64,000 bases of DNA from MR-S7 sp000400995 (GCF_045291395.1 NZ_CP152342.1:3658001-3722000), one strand, 5' to 3'. Positions 34,480-43,624 are shown, numbered from the stretch's first letter. Program-made: numbers and translations. The notes: generated by a model not told the origin, from the letters alone.

Positions 34480-35361
34480 TTAGAAGGGGACCTCGTCGCT
34501 AGGGTATTTCCAGAAGTCCCGCAGCAAATAGCTCACGGGCAGGTTCAGCGCACGCTGCGTGGGCGGGATGGGGCGCATGAACCACCGGTCGTAGATCGCA
34601 TAGATCTCGCGGCTGGAGATCAGGCGCCGCATCTCGGCGTCCACCAGCTTCTTGAATTCGTCGTCGCCCTTGGGCAGCATGATGGCCAGCGGCTCCGTGG
34701 TCACGAAGCGCCCCACCACCTTCAGCGCCTGGGGATCGGCGCGGTTGGAGGCCAGGCCGTAGAGCAGCACGTCGTCCATCACGAACGCGTCGGCCTCGCC
34801 CTTCTCGACCATGCGTACCGCGGCCTCGTGGTCGGGCGCCTCCACCATCTGGATGCGCATGAGCCGCTCGCGGTTGGCCTGCTCGGCGGCCTTCAGGGGC
34901 GTCGTGCCCTGGGTGGACACGAGCTTCCTGCCTTCCAGGTCCTCCATACGCTCCACCTTGCTCGCTGCCGGCACCAGCAGCCGCGCGCCGGTGATGAAGT
35001 GCGGGATGGTGAACGCCACGTCCTTGCGGCGCTCGGCGTTGTTGGTGGTGGAGCCGCATTCCATGTCGGCCTTGCCGGACTTCACCGCCTCGATGCGGTT
35101 GGAGGGCGTCACCTGCAGCATCTGCACGGGCATGTCCTTGCGGCCCGTCTTCTGGCGCACCACCTCGGCGATGCGCAGGCACAGGTCCACCGCATAGCCG
35201 ACGGCCCGGCCTTCGTGGACATAGGAGAACGGCACCGACGACTCGCGGTGCGCGATGACCAGCGGCCCGCCCCCACGCACGCGGTCCAGCACGCCCTCGG
35301 CTTGCGCGAGGGTGCTGCACGCCGAGGCGGCCAGCAGGGCCAGCAGGTACCCGAATCTCAT
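34480..35361 (-). CDS. Orphan amino-acid binding protein, GltI paralogue
   Basis: The 293-residue protein has an N-terminal export signal (MRFGYLLALLAASACSTLAQA; the internal Cys might be lipidated, though the lipobox is poor). It shares with GltI the segment NRIEAVKSGKADMECGSTTNN and the ending YDRWFMRPIPPTQRALNLP. It therefore likely binds glutamate or aspartate-like ligands. It has no permease of its own and lies directly upstream of gltI in the same direction, so it may feed GltJKL. A tandem duplication followed by divergence is the simplest origin. Confidence 0.88.
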   Translation of the reverse strand: MRFGYLLALLAASACSTLAQAEGVLDRVRGGGPLVIAHRESSVPFSYVHEGRAVGYAVDLCLRIAEVVRQKTGRKDMPVQMLQVTPSNRIEAVKSGKADMECGSTTNNAERRKDVAFTIPHFITGARLLVPAASKVERMEDLEGRKLVSTQGTTPLKAAEQANRERLMRIQMVEAPDHEAAVRMVEKGEADAFVMDDVLLYGLASNRADPQALKVVGRFVTTEPLAIMLPKGDDEFKKLVDAEMRRLISSREIYAIYDRWFMRPIPPTQRALNLPVSYLLRDFWKYPSDEVPF

Positions 35362-35507
35362 GGGGAAATGTCTCCGAGGCCAGGACGATGCGCCCATGCG
35401 GGCAACTCGCCTTTGAATCGTTTGGAATGGGGTGCGACTGTAATGGCGCGCTCCGCCGCCATCCAATGCCGATGATGGGACTTCATATGCGCATCCCGCA
35501 TGTACTG

Positions 35508-36449
35508 TCAGATGGGCTTGTGCCCGCTGTCGCGCGCCTGCAGATACGCCCACAGCGACTGCGCCAAACCCTTGGCCGGCTCCTTGCGCGAGGGTTTTTC
35601 CCGGTAGACGCGCACATCCATCACCATTTGCAGGCTGTCCACGCCGGGCGGCACGGCACTCACCAGCTTGCGCGAGCGCAGTTCCTTCTTCACCGCGCTG
35701 TGCGGCAGGAAGGCCACGCCGTGGCCTTCGAGCGCCATGGCCTTCAGCCCCTCGGCCATGTCGGTCTCGTACACGCGCTCCAGGTGGATGGCCGTGCCCG
35801 CCTGCTTGAGAATCAGCTCCGTCACCCGGCCCAGATAGGCGCCAGGCGCATAGCCCAGGTACGGCAGCGGCTGGCCAGGGCGCCCGGGCAGGCAGTGGAT
35901 CGGCTGCCCGTCGGCATCGGCCTTGGCATAGGGCGCCAGCGACTCCTGGCCCAGGCTGACCATCTCGTAGCGCTCCGAATCGAGCTGGAACGGCTGCGAC
36001 GGGTGGTGGTAGGCGATGAGCAGGTCGCAGCCGCCTTCGACGAGGCGCATCACCGCGTCGTGCACGTTCAGCGCGATGAGCCGGCTCTTGAGCGGGCCGA
36101 AGTCCTCGCGCAGGCTGGACACCCAGGCCGGGAAGAAGGTGAACGCCAGCGTGTGCGGCACCGCGAACTCCACCATGTCGGTGCCCGCGCTGGTGTGCGC
36201 GCGCAGCATGGCGCGGGTGTTCTGCAGGGCCTGCAGCACTTCCAGTGCCTGGTCGTACAGCGTGTTGCCAGCGGCGGTGAGCCGCGTGGGGTAGGAACTG
36301 CGGTCCACCAGATCGGTGCCGGCCCAGGCTTCCAGCGCCTGGATGCGGCGCGAAAACGCCGGCTGCGTCACGTGGCGCAGTTGCGCGGAGCGGCTGAAGC
36401 TGCGCGTCTCGGCCAGGCTGACGAAATCCTCAAGCCATTTGGTTTCCAT
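35508..36449 (-). CDS. LysR-family regulator divergent from the TRAP transporter
   Basis: The 313-residue protein has an HTH at the extreme N-terminus (METKWLEDFVSLAETRSFSRSAQLRHVTQPAFSRRIQALEAWAGTDLVDRS). Its substrate-binding domain has an unusually hydrophobic first strand (FAVPHTLAFTFFPAWVSSLRE). It is divergent from dctQMP-E1 genes across 213 bp and is the natural candidate for their regulator. The N-terminal WLEDFVSLAETRSFSRSA form is seen in a LysR clade that includes oxidant-responsive members, but no conserved sensing Met/Cys can be claimed here. Confidence 0.88.
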   Translation of the reverse strand: METKWLEDFVSLAETRSFSRSAQLRHVTQPAFSRRIQALEAWAGTDLVDRSSYPTRLTAAGNTLYDQALEVLQALQNTRAMLRAHTSAGTDMVEFAVPHTLAFTFFPAWVSSLREDFGPLKSRLIALNVHDAVMRLVEGGCDLLIAYHHPSQPFQLDSERYEMVSLGQESLAPYAKADADGQPIHCLPGRPGQPLPYLGYAPGAYLGRVTELILKQAGTAIHLERVYETDMAEGLKAMALEGHGVAFLPHSAVKKELRSRKLVSAVPPGVDSLQMVMDVRVYREKPSRKEPAKGLAQSLWAYLQARDSGHKPI

Positions 36450-36662
36450 GGAGCCGCATTATCGTGCCGGGAATGCCGCCCCGGCCCCCTGCACAGAGGG
36501 AAGACTCAGGGAACACCCTTGCCCGGAGCCGCCGGGATCTGCATGCAAAATGGAGTGCTGCCGCGCCCCAAGCACGGCTCCCCCGTCAAGGCTCCCGGTG
36601 CACAACGCTGGCGGGCTGCAGTGGTTTGTCTTCCATGTTCGACTTTTCTGCTTCCTGCCCCC

Positions 36663-37244
36663 ATGTCCTCCCACCCCTCTCCCGGGCCGGCCGACGATGC
36701 CGCAGCCCCGGATGGCGCGCCCACGTCCCCCTCCTCTAGCGACGAACCCCGCTCCCTGCGCATCGAGGACTGGCTCACCGTCATCGTCATGGCGCTGCTG
36801 GCGCTCATCACGTTCGCCAACGTGCTCGTGCGCTACTTCACCAGTTCCTCCTTCGCCTGGACGGAGGAGATCTCCATCTTCCTGATGATCGTGCTGGCCT
36901 TGGTGGCCGGCTCGGCCGCCGTGGCGCGCGACCGCCACATCCGCATCGAGTTCTTCTGCGAAAGCGGCTCCGCCGCACGCCGGCGCTTCCTGGCGCAGCT
37001 GGGCGCGCTGATGGTGGCGCTGCTCTTCGCGCTGATCGCGGCGCTGTCGGTGCGCGTGGTGTGGGACGATTTCCGCTACGAGGAGACCTCGCCCGGCATC
37101 GGCGTGCCGCAATGGTGGTACTCGGTGTGGCTGCCCGTGCTGTCGCTGCTCATCACCTGGCGTGCCGTGGGCCTGTTCATCCGCCGCTCGCGCCAGAGCG
37201 ACGTCGAGTTCCTGGGCGATGACAGCCAGGAGCGCCAGCCATGA
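36663..37244 (+). CDS. TRAP transporter small permease (DctQ type)
   Basis: The 193-residue protein has a Pro/Ser-rich cytosolic N-terminus (about 1-35) and four membrane helices (LTVIVMALLALITFANVLVRYF; EEISIFLMIVLALVAGSAAVA; FLAQLGALMVALLFALIAAL; WWYSVWLPVLSLLITWRAVGLF). The WTEE motif before helix 2 is typical of DctQ. It overlaps the large permease gene by 4 bp. The start at 36663 is the last ATG before the conserved region; an upstream ATG at 36543 would add 40 atypical residues. Confidence 0.9.
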   Translation: MSSHPSPGPADDAAAPDGAPTSPSSSDEPRSLRIEDWLTVIVMALLALITFANVLVRYFTSSSFAWTEEISIFLMIVLALVAGSAAVARDRHIRIEFFCESGSAARRRFLAQLGALMVALLFALIAALSVRVVWDDFRYEETSPGIGVPQWWYSVWLPVLSLLITWRAVGLFIRRSRQSDVEFLGDDSQERQP

Positions 37245-38539
37245 TCGCCACGCTGCTCTTCGTCGCCTTCCTGGTGCTGATGTTCGTGGGCGTGCCCATC
37301 GGCGCGGCGCTGGGCCTGGCGGGCGCGGCCTGCATCGCGCTGGCCAATGCCGACGCGCAGTGGTTCGGCCTGCTGGCCGTGCCGCAGAACTTCTACGCCG
37401 GGCTGGGCAAGTACCCGCTGCTGGCCATCCCCATGTTCGTGCTCGTGGGCTCGATCTTCGACCGCTCGGGCGTGGCGCTGCGCCTGGTCAACTTCGCCGT
37501 GGCCATCGTGGGGCGCGGCCCCGGCATGCTGCCGCTGGTGGCGATCGCCGTGGCCATGTTCCTGGGCGGCATCTCGGGCTCGGGGCCGGCCAACGCGGCG
37601 GCCGTGGGCGGCGTGATGATCGCGGCCATGAGCCGCGCGGGCTACCCCGGCAGCTTCTCGGCCAGCGTGGTGGGCGCGGCTGCGGCCACGGACATCCTGA
37701 TCCCGCCCTCGGTGGCCTTCATCATCTACTCGGTGCTGGTGCCCACGGCGTCGGTGCCGGCGCTGTTCGCGGCCGGCATGGTGCCGGGCGTGCTGGCGGG
37801 CGTGGCACTGATCGCCCCGGCCGTGTGGATGGCCCGCAAGCACAAGATGGGCGCGCTCGAATCGTCCATGCCGCGCCCGCCGTTCTGGAAGAGCCTCAAG
37901 GAAGCCTCCTGGGGCCTGGCTGCGCCGGTGCTGATCCTGGGCGGCATGCGCGCGGGCTGGTTCACGCCCACCGAGGCGGCCGTGGTGGCCGTGTTCTACG
38001 GCCTGTTCGTGGGCATGGTGGTCTACCGCACCATCGGGGTGCGCGACCTGTACGTGATCCTGCGCGAGGCCGGCGAGCTGTCGGCCGTGATCCTGCTGGT
38101 GGTGTCGCTGGCGGGCATTTTCGCGTTCTCGCTGTCCACGCTGGGCGTGATCGACCCGGTGGCCAAGGCCATCGTGAACTCGGGCCTGGGCGAATACGGC
38201 GTGCTGTCGCTGCTGATCCTGCTGCTCATCACCGTGGGCATGTTCCTGGACGGCATCTCCATCTTCCTGATCTTCGTGCCGCTGCTGCTGCCCATCATGA
38301 ACCACTACGGCTGGGACCCGGTGTGGTTCGGCGTGATCCTCACGCTGAAGGTGGCGCTGGGCCAGTTCACTCCGCCGCTGGCCGTGAACCTGATGGTGTC
38401 GTGCCGCATCGCCGGCGTGCGCATGGAATCCACCGTGCGCTGGGTCGGCCCCATGCTGCTGGCCATGTTCCTGGTGATGGTGGCCGTGATCGCTTTCCCG
38501 CAACTGGCCCTGTGGCTGCCCCATTACCTGGGCTATTGA
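37241..38539 (+). CDS. TRAP transporter large permease (DctM type)
   Basis: The 432-residue protein has about 12 hydrophobic segments and the family blocks GVPIGAALGLAGA, FLGGISGSGPANAAAVGGVMIAAM, ATDILIPPSVAFIIYSV and LDGISIFLIFVPLLLPI. It couples substrate entry to a Na+ gradient. It overlaps dctQ (ATGA) and is followed after 23 bp by the receptor gene with its own strong ribosome-binding site. Confidence 0.95.
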   Translation: MIATLLFVAFLVLMFVGVPIGAALGLAGAACIALANADAQWFGLLAVPQNFYAGLGKYPLLAIPMFVLVGSIFDRSGVALRLVNFAVAIVGRGPGMLPLVAIAVAMFLGGISGSGPANAAAVGGVMIAAMSRAGYPGSFSASVVGAAAATDILIPPSVAFIIYSVLVPTASVPALFAAGMVPGVLAGVALIAPAVWMARKHKMGALESSMPRPPFWKSLKEASWGLAAPVLILGGMRAGWFTPTEAAVVAVFYGLFVGMVVYRTIGVRDLYVILREAGELSAVILLVVSLAGIFAFSLSTLGVIDPVAKAIVNSGLGEYGVLSLLILLLITVGMFLDGISIFLIFVPLLLPIMNHYGWDPVWFGVILTLKVALGQFTPPLAVNLMVSCRIAGVRMESTVRWVGPMLLAMFLVMVAVIAFPQLALWLPHYLGY

Positions 38540-38562
38540 AAATTTTCCAAGGAGACCAACCC

Positions 38563-39597
38563 ATGAAACTGCGTACTTTCCTCGCATCCGCCGTGGCTGC
38601 GGCCGCTGCCCTCACCGTCGCCGCACCGGCGATAGCGCAAAGCAACTACAAGAGCGAATACCGCCTGTCGCTGGTGCTGGGCCCGCCCACGCCCTGGGGC
38701 ATGGCCGGCCAGATCTGGGCCGACCTGGTCAAGGAGCGCACGCAGGGCCGCATCAACATCAAGCTCTACCCCGGCGTGTCGCTGATCCAGGGCGACCAGA
38801 CGCGCGAGTTCTCCGCGCTGCGCCAGGGCGTGATCGACATGGCCGTGGGCTCGACCATCAACTGGTCGCCGCAGGTCAAGCAGCTCAACCTGTTCTCGCT
38901 GCCCTTCCTGATGCCCGACTACGCCGCCGTGGACGCGCTCACGCAGGGCGAGGTGGGCAAGGAGATCTTCAAGACGCTGGACAAGGCCGGCGTCGTGCCG
39001 CTGGCCTGGGGCGAGAACGGCTACCGCGAGATCACCAACTCCAAGCGCGCCATCGAGAAGCCCGAGGACTTGAAGGGCATGAAGATCCGCGTGGTGGGCT
39101 CGCCCATCTTCGCCGACATGTTCACCGCCCTGGGCGCCAACCCCACGCAGATGAGCTGGGCCGACGCGCAGCCGGCCCTGTCCAGCGGCGCGGTGGACGG
39201 GCAGGAGAACCCGCTGTTCCTCTTCACCGTGCTGAAGATGCACACCGTCGGCCAGAAGTTCGTGACCACCTGGGGCTACATGGCCGACCCGCTGGTGTTC
39301 GTGGTCAACAAGGACATCTGGAACAGCTGGACGCCGGCCGACCGCGACATCGTTCGCCAGGCCGCCGTGGACGCGGGCAAGCAGGAGATCGTGCTGGCGC
39401 GCAAGGGCCTGGTGGAAGCCGGCAAGCCCCTGCTCAAGGACATCGCCGGCATGGGCGTAACCGTCACGCAGCTCACGCCCGCGCAGCGCGAAGTCTTCGT
39501 GAAGGCCACCCGCCCCGTCTACGACAAGTGGAAGCCCACCATCGGCACCAACCTCGTGGACATGGCGGAAAAGGCCATCGCCGCGCGCAAGCAATAA
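38563..39597 (+). CDS. TRAP transporter periplasmic receptor (DctP type)
   Basis: The 344-residue protein has a signal peptide (LASAVAAAAALTVAAPAIAQ) and DctP motifs LRQGVIDMAVGSTINWSPQVKQLNLFSLPF, the conserved Arg region MKIRVVGSPIFADMFTALGANPTQMSW (carboxylate-binding Arg) and GQENPLFLF. It binds an organic acid; linkage to E1 dehydrogenase genes suggests a 2-oxo acid or related compound. AAGGAGA lies 8 nt before the ATG. The palindromic repeat region starts 7 bp after the stop. Confidence 0.94.
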   Translation: MKLRTFLASAVAAAAALTVAAPAIAQSNYKSEYRLSLVLGPPTPWGMAGQIWADLVKERTQGRINIKLYPGVSLIQGDQTREFSALRQGVIDMAVGSTINWSPQVKQLNLFSLPFLMPDYAAVDALTQGEVGKEIFKTLDKAGVVPLAWGENGYREITNSKRAIEKPEDLKGMKIRVVGSPIFADMFTALGANPTQMSWADAQPALSSGAVDGQENPLFLFTVLKMHTVGQKFVTTWGYMADPLVFVVNKDIWNSWTPADRDIVRQAAVDAGKQEIVLARKGLVEAGKPLLKDIAGMGVTVTQLTPAQREVFVKATRPVYDKWKPTIGTNLVDMAEKAIAARKQ

Positions 39598-39603
39598 AAC
39601 GCA

Positions 39604-39715
39604 ACTACCAAAACGATAGCTGCCCGCGCTTGCTGCGGGCCGGTTTCAAGGCAAAAGACTTTGAAATCGGCTGGCATCAAGCGCCGGCAGCTCCTTTTTC
39701 ATAGCTCCCTTTCTT
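39604..39715 (+). repeat. Composite palindromic repeat between TRAP operon and E1 genes
   Basis: Two repeat halves lie back to back. GATAGCTGCCCGCGCTTG...CGGGCCGGTTTCAAGGC (39614-39650) is followed by TTGAAATCGGCTGG...CAAGCGCCGGCAGCTCC (39661-39694), ending in TTTTTCATAGCTCC just before the E1-alpha start. It looks like one element whose loop has been enlarged or two nested copies. It separates the TRAP genes from the dehydrogenase genes. Confidence 0.65.
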
Positions 39716-39720
39716 CTTTC

Positions 39721-40728
39721 ATGACTGAACTGCTGGATCTCTACCGCACCATGGTGCGCATCCGCGCGTTCGAAGACGCCGCGGAGGCCGCCAGCCAGGG
39801 CGGCGTGACCTGGGGCGGCGCGGCCACGGGCAAGGCGTCGGAGGTGCGCGTCAAGGGCCCGCTGCACCTGTCCACCGGTCAGGAGGCCGTCGCCGCGGGC
39901 GTGTGCCAGCACCTGGGGCCGCGCGACCTGCTCACCTCCACCCACCGCGGCCACGGCCACACGCTGGCCAAGGGCGCGGACGCCACGCGCATGATGTGCG
40001 AGCTGTTCGGCCGCGCCAGCGGCTACAACGGCGGCAAGGGCGGCTCCATGCACATCGCCGACTTCTCCGTGGGCATGCTGGGCGCCAACGGCGTCGTCAC
40101 CGCCGGGCTGCCCATCGCCGTGGGCGCGGCCCATGCGCTCAAGCTCCAGGACCAGGAGGCCATCGCCGTCAGCTTCTTTGGCGACGGCGCCATCAACCGC
40201 GGCCCCTTCCTCGAAGCGCTGAACTGGGCCCAGGTCTACCACCTGCCCGTGCTCTTCGTCTGCGAGGACAACCGCATCTCCGCCACCACCCGCTCCGCGC
40301 CCATGACCGCCGGCACGCAGGCCGCGAGCGCGCGCGCAGAGAGCCTGGGCATCCCCGCCACGCGCGTGGACGGCAACGACGTGGAGGCCGTGAGCAGCGC
40401 CGCGCGCCGCCTCATCGCGGAGATCCGCGCCGGCGGCGGCCCGCGCCTGCTGCACGCCCTCACCTACCGCCAGAAGGGCCACGTCTCCGTCGACCCCGCC
40501 ACCTACCGCGACCCGCAGGAGGTGGCCGAGGCGCTCAAGGACGACCCCATCGCCCGCGCCCGCGAATGCCTGCACGCGCGCGGCCTGACCGAGCAGGCCG
40601 AGCGCATCGAGGCCGAGGCCCGCCAGGAGATCGAGGCCGCCCTGGCCGCCGCCGCCGCCGCCCCCGTGCCGCAAGCCGCCGACGCCTACACCGACGTGGT
40701 GACCATCGGCGAAGGGGCCTGGAAATGA
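39721..40728 (+). CDS. ThDP-dependent 2-oxo acid / acetoin dehydrogenase E1, alpha subunit
   Basis: The 335-residue protein has the thiamine-diphosphate motif GDGAINRGPFLEALNWAQVYHLPVLFVCEDN (GDG...N) and STHRGHGHTLAKGADATRMMCELFGRASGYNGGKGGSMHIAD. It decarboxylates a 2-oxo acid or cleaves acetoin with its beta partner. The start is ATG 39721, since the upstream in-frame extension comes from the repeat. Its stop overlaps the beta-subunit start. An Ala-rich C-terminal run (ALAAAAAAP) is unusual. No E2 or E3 gene is in the window. Confidence 0.92.
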   Translation: MTELLDLYRTMVRIRAFEDAAEAASQGGVTWGGAATGKASEVRVKGPLHLSTGQEAVAAGVCQHLGPRDLLTSTHRGHGHTLAKGADATRMMCELFGRASGYNGGKGGSMHIADFSVGMLGANGVVTAGLPIAVGAAHALKLQDQEAIAVSFFGDGAINRGPFLEALNWAQVYHLPVLFVCEDNRISATTRSAPMTAGTQAASARAESLGIPATRVDGNDVEAVSSAARRLIAEIRAGGGPRLLHALTYRQKGHVSVDPATYRDPQEVAEALKDDPIARARECLHARGLTEQAERIEAEARQEIEAALAAAAAAPVPQAADAYTDVVTIGEGAWK

Positions 40729-41726
40729 CCGCCACCGCCATGCAACCACGCACCCTCACCTACGCGCAGGCCGCAGCTCTCGCCCTGCAGGAAGCCATGC
40801 AGGCCAGCCCCCACGTGATCGCCATGGGCGAAGACCTGGGGCGCGGCGGCGTCTTCGGCCAGTACCGCACGCCCGAAGGCCGCACCCTGGCCGACGTGTT
40901 CGGCACCGACCGCGTGATCGACACGCCCATCTCCGAAGCCACCATCATGGGCGCCGGCGTCGGCATGGCGCTCGCGGGCCTGCAGCCCGTGGTCGAGATG
41001 CGCGTGGCCGACTTCGCGCTGTGCGCCATCGACGAGCTGGTCAACCAGGCCGCCAAGAACCGCTACATGTTCGGCGGCCAGGGCCGCGTGCCGCTGGTCG
41101 CGCGTCTGCCCATCGGCATCTGGACGGCATCGGCCGCGCAGCACTCGCAGTCGTTCGAATCGTGGTTCGCCCACGTGCCGGGCCTGGTCGTCGTCGCGCC
41201 CTCCACGCCCGCCGACAACTACGGGCTGCTCAAGGCCGCTCTCGCCTGCGGCGACCCCGTGGTCTACATGGAGCACAAGGAGCTGTGGGGCCTGCAGGGC
41301 GAGGTGGACGGCGCGCCGGTGGAACTCGGCCAATGCCGCGTCGCCCACCAGAGCGCCGCGGCGGGCGACCTCACCATCGTCTCCTGGTCGCGCCAGGTGC
41401 ACGCCTGCGTGGACGCCGCGCGCCAGCTGGCCGCGCAGGGCATCCACGCCGAGGTGCTCGACCTGCGCACCATCTGGCCCTGGGACCGCGAGGCGGTGCT
41501 GGCCAGCAGCGCCCGCACCGGCCGCCTGCTGGTGGTGCACGAAGCCGTGCAGGCCGCGGGCTTCGGCGCAGAGGTGGCCGCCACCGTGGCCGAGCACACC
41601 GGCGCCCGCGTCGCCCGCCTGGGCGCGCCGCGCATCCCCGTGGGCTACGCGCAGACGCTGGAGGCCGAATCGCGCATCGGCGAGGCGCAGATCGTGCAGG
41701 CCGCGCGGCGGCTGCAGGGGAAGTAA
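40725..41726 (+). CDS. ThDP-dependent 2-oxo acid / acetoin dehydrogenase E1, beta subunit
   Basis: The 333-residue protein has VIAMGEDLGRGGVFGQYR, the ThDP-contacting DTPISEATIMGAGVGMALAGLQPVVEMRVADF and the transketolase C-domain (VLDLRTIWPWDREAVLASSARTGRLLVVHEAV). It forms an alpha2beta2 heterotetramer with the preceding subunit, to which it is coupled by ATGA overlap. The lack of a neighbouring lipoyl-E2/E3 means the complex must borrow these from elsewhere or act differently. Confidence 0.93.
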   Translation: MTATAMQPRTLTYAQAAALALQEAMQASPHVIAMGEDLGRGGVFGQYRTPEGRTLADVFGTDRVIDTPISEATIMGAGVGMALAGLQPVVEMRVADFALCAIDELVNQAAKNRYMFGGQGRVPLVARLPIGIWTASAAQHSQSFESWFAHVPGLVVVAPSTPADNYGLLKAALACGDPVVYMEHKELWGLQGEVDGAPVELGQCRVAHQSAAAGDLTIVSWSRQVHACVDAARQLAAQGIHAEVLDLRTIWPWDREAVLASSARTGRLLVVHEAVQAAGFGAEVAATVAEHTGARVARLGAPRIPVGYAQTLEAESRIGEAQIVQAARRLQGK

Positions 41727-41737
41727 GGGGCGGAAGC

Positions 41738-41792
41738 TCTCTTATTGATAGCTGCTGGCGCTTTACCACCAAACGCTAGCGGCCATTTTCGC
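41738..41792 (+). repeat. Palindromic repeat overlapping the 3' end of the ABC exporter gene
   Basis: TCTTATTGATAGCTGCTGGC, a loop with TTTACCACC, then AAACGCTAGCGGCC and ATTTTCG. The last codons (ENGR) and TAG of the minus-strand ABC transporter gene are read from it. It also lies 12 bp after the E1-beta stop, so it forms the shared 3' region of two convergent genes. Confidence 0.75.
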
Positions 41793-43617
41793 CACTGGTC
41801 TGCTGCATGGCCCACATGCGGGCATACCGTCCGCCCTGGGCCAGCAGCGCCGCGTGCGTACCGCGCTCCACGATGCGGCCCGCGTCCATCACCAGGATCT
41901 CGTGCGCATCCACCACCGTGGACAGGCGGTGCGCGATCACCAGCGCGGTCTTGTTCTGCGCGGCGCTGCGCAGCTCGGCCTGGATGGCGCGCTCGTTGGC
42001 CGAATCCAGGGCGCTGGTCGCTTCGTCGAAGATCAGGATGGGCGGGTTCTTGAGCAGCGTGCGGGCGATGGCCACGCGCTGCTTCTCGCCGCCCGAGAGC
42101 TTCAGGCCGCGCTCACCCACCATGGTGTCGTAGCCCTTGGGCGTGGCGGCGATGAAGCCGTGGATGTGCGCCCCGCGGGCGGCGGCCTCCACCTCCGCAC
42201 GGCTGGCGCCGGGGCGGCCGTAGGCGATGTTGTATTCCACCGTGTCGTTGAACAGCACCGTGTCCTGCGGCACGATGCCGATCGCCTGGCGCACGCTGGC
42301 CTGGGTGACGGCGCGGATGTCCTGTCCCGCGATAGTGATGCGGCCCTGCTGGATGTCGTAGAAGCGGAACAGCAGGCGCGAGAGGGTGCTCTTGCCCGCG
42401 CCCGAAGGGCCGACCACGGCCACGGTCTTGCCCGCCGGGATCTCGAAGCTCACGCCGTGCAGGATGGGGCGGCTGGGCTCGTAGGCGAAATGCACGTCCT
42501 CGAAGCGCACCGCAGGCTGCCCGTCCAGCGCCAGGGGTTGGGCGCCGGGCGCGTCGGCCACCTCGCGCTCGCGGTCCATCAGGGTGAACATGCGGTCCAG
42601 GTCGGTCAGGCTCTGCTTGATCTCGCGGTAGATCACGCCCAGGAAGTTGAGCGGGATGTAGAGCTGGATCATGAAGGCGTTGACCATAACCAGGTCGCCC
42701 AGCGTCAGGCGCCCGTCGACCACTCCCTGCGTGGCGCGCCAGAGCATGGCGACCAGCGCCGTGGCGATGATGAGCTGCTGGCCGGTGTTGAGCAGCGAGA
42801 GCGTGGTCTGGCTCTTGAGCCGCGCGCGGCGCAGGCGCTCCAGGCTCTCGTCGTAGCGGCGGGCCTCGAAGGCCTCGTTGTTGAAGTACTTGACGGTTTC
42901 GTAGTTCAGCAGCGAATCCACGGCCTTGGTGTGCGCGGCGGAGTCGAACTCGTTGGCCTGGCGGCGGAACTGCGTGCGCCATTCGGTCACTGTGACGGTG
43001 AACACGATATAGATGCCCAGCGCCGCCAGCGTGATGCCGGCAAACCAGGCGTCGAACTTCACGGCCAGGATGCCGAGCACCAGCGCCACCTCGATCAGCG
43101 TGGGCAGGATGCTGTAGAGCGAGTACGAGATCAGCGACTCGATGCCGCGCACGCCGCGCTCGATGTCGCGCGTCATGCCACCGGTCTGGCGCTCCAGGTG
43201 GAAGCGCAGGCTGAGCGCGTGCAGATGCTCGAAGGTACTCAGTGCAATGCTGCGCGCCGCGCCCTGCGTGGCCTTGGCGAAGACCAGCTCGCGCAGTTCG
43301 GTGAAGAGCGAGGTGGCCAGGCGCAGGCCGCCATAGGCCAGCAGCAGCCCCGCGGGCACGACGAGCAGCGCCATGGGGTCGCCGGGCTTGAGCGACAGGG
43401 CGTCCACCAGGTTCTTGAGCAGCACCGGCACGCCCACGTTGGCGACCTTCGCGCCCACCATGAAGGCCAGCGCGGCGAGCACGCGCCACTTGTATTCCCA
43501 GAGGTAGGGCAGCAGGCGGCGCAGGGCCGCCCAGTCGGAGCTTCCCGGCGGGGAGGGAGGAAGGGGGAATCGCCACCGCGGCGCATGGGGGACAATCGTT
43601 GTTTTACTGCCTGCCAT
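41776..43617 (-). CDS. Atm1/HMT1-type half-size ABC exporter
   Basis: The 613-residue protein has a six-helix ABC membrane domain beginning WAALRRLLPYLWEYKWRVLAALAFMVGAKVANVGVPVLLKNLVDAL, a form typical of Atm1/ABCB7 proteins that export glutathione-type sulfur compounds or metal conjugates. NYETVKYFNNEAFEARRYDESL is the Atm1 glutathione-site helix region. The ATPase has VGPSGAGKST, LSGGEKQR and ILIFDEATSALD. The start ATG 43617 leaves just 7 bp to the divergent yciA start, so the true start or promoter layout is uncertain. C-terminal ENGR comes from a palindromic repeat. Confidence 0.9.
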   Translation of the reverse strand: MAGSKTTIVPHAPRWRFPLPPSPPGSSDWAALRRLLPYLWEYKWRVLAALAFMVGAKVANVGVPVLLKNLVDALSLKPGDPMALLVVPAGLLLAYGGLRLATSLFTELRELVFAKATQGAARSIALSTFEHLHALSLRFHLERQTGGMTRDIERGVRGIESLISYSLYSILPTLIEVALVLGILAVKFDAWFAGITLAALGIYIVFTVTVTEWRTQFRRQANEFDSAAHTKAVDSLLNYETVKYFNNEAFEARRYDESLERLRRARLKSQTTLSLLNTGQQLIIATALVAMLWRATQGVVDGRLTLGDLVMVNAFMIQLYIPLNFLGVIYREIKQSLTDLDRMFTLMDREREVADAPGAQPLALDGQPAVRFEDVHFAYEPSRPILHGVSFEIPAGKTVAVVGPSGAGKSTLSRLLFRFYDIQQGRITIAGQDIRAVTQASVRQAIGIVPQDTVLFNDTVEYNIAYGRPGASRAEVEAAARGAHIHGFIAATPKGYDTMVGERGLKLSGGEKQRVAIARTLLKNPPILIFDEATSALDSANERAIQAELRSAAQNKTALVIAHRLSTVVDAHEILVMDAGRIVERGTHAALLAQGGRYARMWAMQQTSGENGR

Positions 43618-43624
43618 TGTGCCC

